A DNA stretch of 7,057 nucleotides from Bordetella parapertussis (GTDB lineage Bacteria > Pseudomonadota > Gammaproteobacteria > Burkholderiales > Burkholderiaceae_B): positions 1 to 7,057 of the forward strand of contig CAMEAW010000146.1 of NCBI GenBank assembly GCA_945911685.1, written 5' to 3'. Below the pieces are notes generated by a model. That model saw only the letters and a list, made by a program, of their open reading frames with translations. It did not search any database and had not been told where the DNA came from. Shown one piece after another: positions 1 to 5,490 of this stretch; the stretch's first letter is position 1, and every line of letters begins with the position of its first letter. The position numbers and the translations under genes are program-made.

Positions 1-86
1 CGCAGCAAAAAGCGTCAAAGACGTCAGTGCCCCCTTTCGAAACATGCAAGGTTTTATTCAATCAATCAGCAAAGCAATACGAATTC

Positions 87-92
87 AAGGAG
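87..92 (+). promoter_or_regulatory. Ribosome binding site that sets the DLH start
   Basis: AAGGAG lies 6 nt before the ATG at 99. It fixes this start over the upstream in-frame ATG at 27, which has no comparable site before it. Confidence 0.85.
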
Positions 93-98
93 ATTATT

Positions 99-767
99 AT
101 GGGTAAAAATATTCAGCTTAAAGCCTCAGACGGGCACCAATTCGACGCCTATGTAGCCGAGCCAGCAGGCAAGCCACGCGGTTTAGTCATCGTTGCCCCA
201 GAAATTTTTGGTGTCAACAGCCACATTCGTTCAGTCGCCGATGGCTTCGCTGCCGATGGCTACCTCACCATCGCCCCCGCGTTTTTTGATCGCGCACAAA
301 CAAAATACGAAGCAGGCTACACACAACCTGACATTGGTGCCGGCGTCGAACTCATGAAAAAGATTAGCTTCGACGACACACTGCTTGACGTCAAAGCCGC
401 TATCGAACACGGCAAACATGCAGGTAAAGTTGGTATTGTGGGTTACTGCTGGGGCGGCGTGATCGCTTGGCTCGCAGCGGGTCGCGTGGATGGCTTGGCT
501 TGCTCTGTGCCTTACTACGGCGGTGCAATTCCTAGCTTCTTGAAAGAAACGCCAAAGTGCCCAGTGATGTTTCAGTTTGGCGAAACCGATCATTCGATCA
601 CGCTTGAGCAAGCCAAAGTCGTTGAGGCAGCGTACCCGAAAGAAACCAGCTACTACTACCCTGCTGGTCACGGTTTTAACTGCGATCAACGAGGCTCTTA
701 CGACGCAGCGTCGGCCAAGCTGGCACGCGAGCGTACCATCGAGATGTTTAGAAAGCAGATTGGCTAA
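99..767 (+). CDS. Dienelactone hydrolase family protein (alpha/beta hydrolase)
   Basis: The 222-residue protein is a cytoplasmic alpha/beta hydrolase of the dienelactone hydrolase (DLH) family, which hydrolyses lactones or esters such as the dienelactones of chloroaromatic breakdown. The Cys-Asp-His triad is visible: Cys117 in GYCWGG (the G-x-C-x-G-G nucleophile elbow), Asp164 in GETDHS and His191 in AGHGF. Glu35 in PEIFG matches the glutamate that pairs with the cysteine in characterised DLH. Length is normal for the family and no signal peptide is present. The start at 99 is preferred because AAGGAG at 87-92 sits 6 nt upstream. An in-frame ATG at 27 would add 24 residues that do not look like the family. 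The gene converges on the MmgE/PrpD operon and shares its terminator, so its link to the organic-acid cluster is positional only. The substrate is unknown; many relatives are general hydrolases with no role in aromatic catabolism. Confidence 0.93.
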   Translation: MGKNIQLKASDGHQFDAYVAEPAGKPRGLVIVAPEIFGVNSHIRSVADGFAADGYLTIAPAFFDRAQTKYEAGYTQPDIGAGVELMKKISFDDTLLDVKAAIEHGKHAGKVGIVGYCWGGVIAWLAAGRVDGLACSVPYYGGAIPSFLKETPKCPVMFQFGETDHSITLEQAKVVEAAYPKETSYYYPAGHGFNCDQRGSYDAASAKLARERTIEMFRKQIG

Positions 768-781
768 TTAGTCAAAGCAGA

Positions 782-813
782 AAAAAAGGGATCGCCGCGG
801 CGATCCCTTTTTT
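782..813. terminator. Bidirectional rho-independent terminator
   Basis: The 32 bp form a perfect palindrome: an A-run, a GC-rich stem GGGATCGCC/GGCGATCCC (788-807, centred between 797 and 798) and a T-run. Either strand therefore gives a stable hairpin followed by a U-tract. It begins 14 nt after the DLH stop codon (765-767) and ends 9 nt from the end of the minus-strand MmgE/PrpD gene at 823. It most likely ends transcription of both convergent units. In practice the stem must close with a small loop of unpaired central bases. Confidence 0.93.
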
Positions 814-822
814 ATGTGCGGC

Positions 823-2187
823 TTACTTCTTTTTACCTGAACTCAAACCAGGAATATCGCTGACATGCGCGACCTGATCAAGAGCCATGAACGCATCAAA
901 CAATTTCAAGGCCGAGCCTTCAAAATGCCCCACGGCTGCACAGTCATCAAACTTCGCCCAAAGTTGCTCGCGGTTCAACGGAAAATCTGGCCCGCCGCGA
1001 ACCGTCACAACTTCCTTGCTTTGCAAGGTCTGACCATTTTTCAACTTAACTGTCACTTGATCGAACGGTGAGTAACCCGGCATATTGGGGTGCTCAGCAT
1101 CATCAGCCTGAACGCTGATTCTTTTCATCAAATCTTGCACGTCTTTGCGAATCACAAAATCATCCACAAGTTCAGTTAAGCCCGCGCGCCCAGCTACCAC
1201 GCACGAAGCCATTGCAAATTGCATACTGAATTTTGCTTCAAGACCTGTTTGCGGTTGATGGTTACGCAAGACCTTGGTGTTACGGCGACTGGTCACGGCG
1301 GTAATGCTTTCGATTTGATCGGCCGTCACTGGCGTTTCGGCAACCAAATCCAACATGCCGTCTAACGCGCGATGCGTACAGAAACAAAGCGGATACTTTT
1401 TGACCGACAACTTGGTCACCGCAAGCTTCCAGACCTTGCCCGCCTCAACTGCCGAGGTCGCATCAAAACGACCATTGGGCGAGACCGCCGACAAGAAACC
1501 CTGTGGATGCTCAAGTGCATCTAACGAAGACGTGAAACCTGCCTTCGCAAGCCGGGCCGCCAAGACGCCAGATTGTGCTGAGCGCCCTGCATGAAACGGC
1601 TTAGTCATCGTACCGAAGTTAGCCATAATGCCAGCGCTTTGCGAAGCACCTAAGGCGATTGCCATGGTGCATTGCTCTGCATTCAATTTATTCAAAGATG
1701 CACAGGCTGCGGCTGAGGCGATGGCACCCAAAATGCCAGTCGGATGCCAGCCCTTGGTGTGATAGTGATCGGGATCACGACGCGCCAACTCGGCCCAGAC
1801 TTCGTAGCCCGCGGCATAGGCCGTTACCATCTCGCGACCGGTTGAGCCTAAGGCTTGCGCCTCGGCAATAATTGCTGGCACCAAAATCGTACTGGGATGG
1901 CCCTTGATCGCGACGTCATCAAAATCCAACGCGTGCGCGGCCACGCCATTGATCCACGCAGCGTCTGGCGCACTTGCAGTTTGCGCGCCAAACATCAACG
2001 TCGACGTGCCAGCAGGCGGCGCGAGCACCTCTTTTAAGATTTTAGTTGGCGGCTCATCACGACCGGCGAGCATCACGCCCACGCAATCCGCAAAGCCCAT
2101 ATGAATTACTTCAACTGCTGCCTTGGGAATCTTGTCGTAGGTTAAGCCTGCAACAAAGGCACCAAGTTCACGTGTGATATCAGTCAT
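823..2187 (-). CDS. MmgE/PrpD family protein (polycarboxylate dehydratase/decarboxylase-like)
   Basis: The 454-residue cytoplasmic protein belongs to the MmgE/PrpD family, which includes 2-methylcitrate dehydratase, cis-aconitate decarboxylase and iminodisuccinate epimerase. Family signatures in order: HALDFDD (85-91), GHPST (96-100), GWHPTG (146-151), KPFHAGRSAQ (196-205) and KKYPLCFCTH (263-272). Asp88, His97, His148 and Lys196 align by motif with residues reported in the active site of cis-aconitate decarboxylase (Asp93, His103, His159, Lys207). The His148-Lys196 spacing of 48 matches. Position 92, after DFDD, is Val where that enzyme has Thr, so itaconate synthesis is not implied. Length is normal and the gene looks intact. 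AAGGA at 2195-2199 lies 7 nt before the ATG, and the gene starts 14 nt after the stop of the lyase gene, so the two form one operon. The reaction is inferred only to class level: elimination, decarboxylation or epimerisation of a small polycarboxylate. Confidence 0.9.
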   Translation of the reverse strand: MTDITRELGAFVAGLTYDKIPKAAVEVIHMGFADCVGVMLAGRDEPPTKILKEVLAPPAGTSTLMFGAQTASAPDAAWINGVAAHALDFDDVAIKGHPSTILVPAIIAEAQALGSTGREMVTAYAAGYEVWAELARRDPDHYHTKGWHPTGILGAIASAAACASLNKLNAEQCTMAIALGASQSAGIMANFGTMTKPFHAGRSAQSGVLAARLAKAGFTSSLDALEHPQGFLSAVSPNGRFDATSAVEAGKVWKLAVTKLSVKKYPLCFCTHRALDGMLDLVAETPVTADQIESITAVTSRRNTKVLRNHQPQTGLEAKFSMQFAMASCVVAGRAGLTELVDDFVIRKDVQDLMKRISVQADDAEHPNMPGYSPFDQVTVKLKNGQTLQSKEVVTVRGGPDFPLNREQLWAKFDDCAAVGHFEGSALKLFDAFMALDQVAHVSDIPGLSSGKKK

Positions 2188-2201
2188 GATGGCATCCTTG
2201 A

Positions 2202-3179
2202 TCAGGCTTTAGCTTGCATCGAATCTTTGACTTTCTGGCGCAGTTTATTCAACGAACCGCCCATCTTGATTGAACCCGGCAAAGGATGGCCAACAACCTG
2301 CTCAGCCAACAGCGCCGACTCAATTAATTTTTCAAGATCAATACCGGTTTCAATGCCCATCTCGTGGCACATAAAAACCAGATCTTCAGTACAGACGTTA
2401 CCTGACGCACCAGAGTGCGAAGCGAAAGGACAGCCACCCAGACCCGCAACGGCAGCGTCAAAAATCTGTACACCCATTTGCATACCGGCGTAGGCATTGG
2501 CAATACCCATCCCACGTGTATCGTGCAGGTGCAAAGACAGATTCAGGTCAGGATACTTATTGCGTACGGCACCGACCACTCTGCGAATCGAACCAGGGGT
2601 GGCCCAGGCCATCGTATCAGCAAGCGATAGGGTTTCGATCTTGATGCCGTGCTGCTCACCAATGTCGTGGAAGGTTTTAATCAGCTCAAGCACGCGCTCA
2701 GTCGAAATGTCGCCTTCAAAATTACAACCGAAGGCCGCCATGATGCTGGCGCGATTCACCTCAACGTTGTAGTGCTTAAACATACCAATCATCGAATGCA
2801 CGGCTTCGATATTTTGAGCCAAGGTGCGCTTTTGATTGCGTAACAAAAATTTCTCTGAGGCGGTTAAAGACAGCGACCCGCGAATATCAAGCTTTTGGGT
2901 AGCGATAGCACGCTCGAGTCCTTTGTCGTTTAACCATAAACCGGTGTAACGCACGCCTGGCTTACGTTTAAAGCCAGCAACAATTTCAGGTGCGTCGGCC
3001 ATCTGCGGCACAGCCTGCGGGCTCACAAAAGAGGTCACCTGAATTTGCTCAAGACCCGTCTCTGACAAGCTATCGATCAAGTCAATTTTGCGCTGTGTCG
3101 GGATAGGACCTTTCTCAATTTGCATCCCCTCACGAGGACCTTCTTCAAGGATACGTACGCGTTTTGGCAAATCTGACAT
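2202..3179 (-). CDS. HMG-CoA-lyase-like DRE-TIM metallolyase
   Basis: The 325-residue protein has the HMGL-like TIM-barrel pattern. Enzymes of this type split 3-hydroxyacyl-CoA or hydroxyacids by retro-aldol (Claisen) chemistry with a divalent metal. Landmarks: GPREGMQ (14-20), SFVSP (50-54), SLADT (185-189), HLHD (217-220, metal-binding histidines 217 and 219), GLGGCPFA with catalytic-type Cys250 (247-253), and GASGN ending in Asn261. Compared with human HMG-CoA lyase, Asp42 is replaced by Glu17 and Glu72 by Gln47, and the Cys-to-Asn spacing is 11 instead of 9. The C-terminal regulatory Cys is absent. It is therefore probably a different acyl-CoA lyase of the family, for example on citramalyl-CoA or another branched hydroxyacyl-CoA; the substrate is not readable. 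AGGAG (3186-3190) lies 6 nt before the ATG. It is the first gene of a two-gene minus operon and is divergent from the tct operon. Confidence 0.88.
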   Translation of the reverse strand: MSDLPKRVRILEEGPREGMQIEKGPIPTQRKIDLIDSLSETGLEQIQVTSFVSPQAVPQMADAPEIVAGFKRKPGVRYTGLWLNDKGLERAIATQKLDIRGSLSLTASEKFLLRNQKRTLAQNIEAVHSMIGMFKHYNVEVNRASIMAAFGCNFEGDISTERVLELIKTFHDIGEQHGIKIETLSLADTMAWATPGSIRRVVGAVRNKYPDLNLSLHLHDTRGMGIANAYAGMQMGVQIFDAAVAGLGGCPFASHSGASGNVCTEDLVFMCHEMGIETGIDLEKLIESALLAEQVVGHPLPGSIKMGGSLNKLRQKVKDSMQAKA

Positions 3180-3221
3180 GGTGGGCTCCTGTTGTCTCTT
3201 GAATAATTAATCTTGAGAATG

Positions 3222-3251
3222 AGCTTAATCCTATGGCGAATCTTATGTCAA
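3222..3251 (-). promoter_or_regulatory. Candidate sigma70 promoter of the lyase-MmgE/PrpD operon
   Basis: On the minus strand a perfect -35 box TTGACA (3251-3246) is followed, after 18 nt, by a weak -10 box TAAGCT (3227-3222). The expected transcript start is near 3215, giving a leader of about 35 nt to the ATG at 3179. The -10 match is only 3 of 6, so an activator may be needed. The TAGGATT motif sits just upstream of and touching the -10 box. Confidence 0.5.
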
Positions 3252-3267
3252 CGCACTTAGTACGTAG

Positions 3268-3277
3268 CGAGATCTCG
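3268..3277. repeat. 10-bp perfect palindrome CGAGATCTCG in the divergent region
   Basis: CGAGATCTCG is self-complementary. It lies between the two divergent promoters, upstream of both -35 boxes. GCGAGAT (3267-3273) recurs at 3291-3297, exactly 24 bp further on, which is a little over two helical turns. This could be an activator site, but short palindromes also arise by chance. Confidence 0.3.
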
Positions 3278-3330
3278 TAACGACCACATTGCGAGATACT
3301 GCTCAATATTAAGATTAGGCTGTAGCACGG

Positions 3331-3359
3331 TTGACAATCCTAAAGCTAAGACCTAGGAT
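3331..3359 (+). promoter_or_regulatory. Sigma70 promoter of the tctBAC operon
   Basis: A perfect TTGACA (3331-3336), a 17-nt spacer and TAGGAT (3354-3359, 4 of 6 to TATAAT) form a convincing sigma70-type promoter. The start point would be near 3366, leaving a leader of about 110 nt before tctB. An inverted repeat overlaps the spacer and the -10 box, so repressor control is plausible. Confidence 0.68.
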
Positions 3360-3360
3360 T
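3336..3360. promoter_or_regulatory. Candidate operator: AATCCTA/TAGGATT inverted repeat
   Basis: AATCCTA (3336-3342) and TAGGATT (3354-3360) are perfect 7-bp inverted arms separated by 11 nt, 18 bp from centre to centre. They span the spacer and -10 box of the tct promoter, a typical place for a repressor site. A further copy, AATCCTA at 3227-3233 (TAGGATT on the minus strand), lies at the divergent promoter. The regulator is not in the window and its family cannot be assigned. Confidence 0.45.
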
Positions 3361-3382
3361 GAGATCAATATAAGTTTGAGCA

Positions 3383-3405
3383 AGGCGAACATCAACGAAT
3401 CGCCT
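3383..3405 (+). other. Possible leader hairpin in the tct 5' untranslated region
   Basis: AGGCGA (3383-3388) can pair with TCGCCT (3400-3405) around an 11-nt loop, beginning about 17 nt after the predicted transcript start. It is followed by A residues, not T, so it is not a terminator for the tct transcript. It may have no role. Confidence 0.2.
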
Positions 3406-3465
3406 AAAAATGGTGCGCTGCACAGTAGGCTTGTAGCGATACCTGAGCCAAATACAAAAATAATG

Positions 3466-3472
3466 AAGGAGA
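3466..3472 (+). promoter_or_regulatory. Ribosome binding site selecting a TTG start for tctB
   Basis: AAGGAGA at 3466-3472 ends 4 nt before the TTG at 3477. This near-perfect site supports the rare TTG initiation codon, since tctB has no ATG near its expected N-terminus. Confidence 0.78.
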
Positions 3473-3476
3473 CATC

Positions 3477-3935
3477 TTGAACGCAGAACGCGTCGGCAGT
3501 CTATTTTGGTTTCTCTTTGGCGCGGCTGCCGTCTATGGCGCGTTGGATCTGGGCATTGGCACAATGGGTGCCCCAGGCTCGGGGTTTTTAACCTGCGTTG
3601 CGGGTAGTTTTGTCGCGCTCATGGCGCTGCTCATATTCGTCCAGTCTTTTAAGGGAGATCCCGCCGCACAAACTCGCGTTGCTGATCTGTGGGCCGGTTG
3701 TAACTGGTGGCGCGCTGTCGCCATCTCGATACTGATCATTCTGTTTATTCTGGCCTTCGAGACACTTGGCTTTTTTCTCTGCAGTTTTATTTTGCTGTTG
3801 GTCATCATGCGTTGGCTTGAAGGCTTAAGTTGGAAAACCTCAATTCTCGTGCCCGTTATCGCGATCGGCTGCACTTACCTCCTTTTCAAAACTATTCTAA
3901 AAATCTCGCTACCCGCGGGAATTTTTGGCTTCTGA
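3477..3935 (+). CDS. tctB: TctB family small membrane subunit of a tripartite tricarboxylate transporter
   Basis: The 152-residue inner-membrane protein is the small subunit of a TTT-family secondary transporter, working with TctA and the periplasmic TctC. It is mostly hydrophobic, with likely membrane segments near residues 7-25, 37-57, 79-95, 97-112 and 121-140. It has the early G-x-G-x-x-G-A-P-G-SGF region (26-37) and the family's closing LPAGIFGF (145-152). Length is typical (about 140-170 residues). Translation starts at TTG 3477, chosen because a strong ribosome binding site precedes it and because the family N-terminus begins at this point. It is the first gene of the operon, and tctA follows 15 nt after its stop. 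Sequence identity within the TctB family is low, so the assignment rests on topology, the C-terminal motif and position before tctA. Confidence 0.88.
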   Translation: MNAERVGSLFWFLFGAAAVYGALDLGIGTMGAPGSGFLTCVAGSFVALMALLIFVQSFKGDPAAQTRVADLWAGCNWWRAVAISILIILFILAFETLGFFLCSFILLLVIMRWLEGLSWKTSILVPVIAIGCTYLLFKTILKISLPAGIFGF

Positions 3936-3949
3936 GGCGCGCGATTCCC
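3917..3949 (+). other. Possible hairpin enclosing the tctB stop and the tctA ribosome site
   Basis: GGGAAT (3917-3922) can pair with ATTCCC (3944-3949), with a 21-nt loop that contains the tctB stop codon and the only purine-rich stretch before tctA. The ATG of tctA begins two bases beyond it. Such an arrangement could make tctA translation depend on ribosomes finishing tctB. The 6-bp stem is short and may be chance. Confidence 0.25.
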
Positions 3950-3950
3950 T

Positions 3951-5465
3951 ATGGACTTAGCAGATAACCTCATCACTGGCTTCTCAGTCGCCTTTCAGCC
4001 TCACAATATTTTCTTTTGCTTTATCGGCGTACTGATTGGCACGCTGATCGGCGTGTTACCCGGTATTGGTCCGGTTGGCGCAATGTCGATTTTGTTGCCG
4101 ATCACCTTTGGCATTTCGCCTGTGACGGCCATCATTATGCTGTCAGGCATTTACTACGGGGCGCAATACGGGGGCTCGACCACCTCAATCCTGGTCGGGA
4201 TACCCGGCGAAGCGGCCTCAGTGGTGACGATGCTAGACGGCCACCAGATGGCGCTACAGGGCCGGGCTGGGCCTGCCTTAGGCATCGCAGCCTTCGGCTC
4301 GTTCATCGCGGGTACGATCGGCATTATCGGCTTGATGCTGCTCGCGCCTCCACTTGCCTCAATTGCCTTGAGGTTTGGCCCGCCCGAATATTTTGCGCTG
4401 ATGATCATGGGTCTGGTCATTTTGACCTACCTCGCACAAAAATCGATGGCCAAGTCACTCATGATGGCAGGCGTTGGTGTGCTGGCTGGTGTCGTCGGCC
4501 TTGACACCATGACCGGTCTACCCAGATTCACTTTTGGCGTCTCTGACCTGCTCGACGGGATCGGTATCGCGCCGCTCGCCATGGGGCTGTTTGGTGTGTC
4601 TGAAATTTTGCTCAATGTAGAAAAAACCATCAAACAGGGCGTGGTCGTCAGTCAAGTCAAAAACCTTCTCCCAAGCCGACAAGACTGGAAAGAATCTTTC
4701 GCACCCATCATGCGCGGCTCTTTTTTAGGCTTTCTACTCGGGATCTTGCCCGGCGGTGGTGCGGTACTTTCCTCGTTTATTTCCTACGGCACCGAAAAGC
4801 GCATTTCAAAAACGCCTGAAAAATTTGGGCACGGCGCAATCGCTGGCGTGGCAGGGCCCGAAGCGGCCAATAACGCCGCCGCGCAAGCTGCCTTCATCCC
4901 TCTGCTGACACTTGGCATCCCTGCCAACGCGGTCATGGGTATTATGCTCGGCGCCCTGATGATTCATGGCATTACACCGGGCCCACTGATGATTCAAAAA
5001 AATCCCGAGCTCTTTTGGGGAACCGTCACCAGTATGTACATCGGCAACGCCATGTTGCTGGTGTTGAACTTGCCGCTGATCGGGCTCTGGGTGCGCTTGC
5101 TGCGGGTGCGCTACGCCGTCTTGTTTCCGCTGATCTTATTTATTGCGTTGATTGGTGCGTATGTGATTAACGGCAGCGAGATGGATCTTTATCTGATGCT
5201 GTTCTTTGGCGTCGTGGGCTATTTGATGCGCAAGTTTGATTACGAGCCTGCGCCCTTGATCTTGGCCTACGTCTTAAGCCCAATCCTCGAAGACTCTCTA
5301 CGTCAGTCTTTGATTATTTCGAGCGGTAGTATGGGGATTTTTGTGAGCCGTCCGATTGCAGCAGGCTTTCTGTTTGTTGCGTTAGTGTTATTGATCAGTG
5401 CGGTACTGCCGGCGATTCGCAAAAAGCGCAATGCCCTTGTCGCTTCGGCCGATGAGAATGCTTAG
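3951..5465 (+). CDS. tctA: TctA family large membrane subunit of a tripartite tricarboxylate transporter
   Basis: The 504-residue polytopic inner-membrane protein is the ion-coupled permease subunit of a TTT system. Its two homologous halves each carry a glycine-proline signature: GVLPGIGP (34-41) and GILPGGG (264-270). Other family marks are [15 protein letters not shown] (73-87), [12 protein letters not shown] (299-310) and LGIP (321-324). Length is normal, near 500. The ribosome site is weak: only GAGG at 3934-3937, overlapping the tctB stop and 13 nt from the ATG. Translation is probably coupled to tctB. The ATG at 3951 fits the usual short polar N-terminus before the first hydrophobic segment. 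tctC follows after 25 nt. The transported acid cannot be told from this subunit; in the TTT family specificity comes from TctC. Confidence 0.97.
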   Translation: MDLADNLITGFSVAFQPHNIFFCFIGVLIGTLIGVLPGIGPVGAMSILLPITFGISPVTAIIMLSGIYYGAQYGGSTTSILVGIPGEAASVVTMLDGHQMALQGRAGPALGIAAFGSFIAGTIGIIGLMLLAPPLASIALRFGPPEYFALMIMGLVILTYLAQKSMAKSLMMAGVGVLAGVVGLDTMTGLPRFTFGVSDLLDGIGIAPLAMGLFGVSEILLNVEKTIKQGVVVSQVKNLLPSRQDWKESFAPIMRGSFLGFLLGILPGGGAVLSSFISYGTEKRISKTPEKFGHGAIAGVAGPEAANNAAAQAAFIPLLTLGIPANAVMGIMLGALMIHGITPGPLMIQKNPELFWGTVTSMYIGNAMLLVLNLPLIGLWVRLLRVRYAVLFPLILFIALIGAYVINGSEMDLYLMLFFGVVGYLMRKFDYEPAPLILAYVLSPILEDSLRQSLIISSGSMGIFVSRPIAAGFLFVALVLLISAVLPAIRKKRNALVASADENA

Positions 5466-5490
5466 CCATTATTTTTATGTGAGGATTTCT

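Noticed and set aside
27..98. N-terminal extension of the DLH gene from the ATG at 27
   Set aside because: No ribosome site precedes it, the 24 extra residues do not resemble the family, and the ATG at 99 has a strong AAGGAG 6 nt upstream.
2..106. Open frame at the left edge ending in TAA at 104-106, possibly the tail of an upstream gene overlapping the DLH start
   Set aside because: Only 34 codons are visible with no recognisable motif. Another frame is also open here, so a real gene end cannot be distinguished from chance. No convincing promoter was seen in 1-98 either.
231..689. 152-codon minus-strand open frame
   Set aside because: It is antisense to the DLH gene, which has a full catalytic triad. 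No family motif or ribosome site supports the minus frame.
3383..3410. Hairpin followed by A residues considered as an attenuator
   Set aside because: The homopolymer is A on the transcribed strand, not T, so it cannot act as an intrinsic terminator for tct. On the minus strand the T-run precedes the stem.
3410..3436. 8-residue leader peptide frame in the tct 5' untranslated region
   Set aside because: It has no ribosome site, no run of regulatory codons and no following attenuator hairpin with a T-tract.
4016..4504. 162-codon plus-strand open frame in another phase
   Set aside because: It lies entirely inside tctA, is rich in Arg/His/Trp as expected of an out-of-frame reading, and has no recognisable motif.
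5398..5490. Longer start for tctC inside tctA
   Set aside because: The extension would place 31 polar and basic residues before a complete Sec signal peptide. The ATG at 5491 has its own ribosome site.
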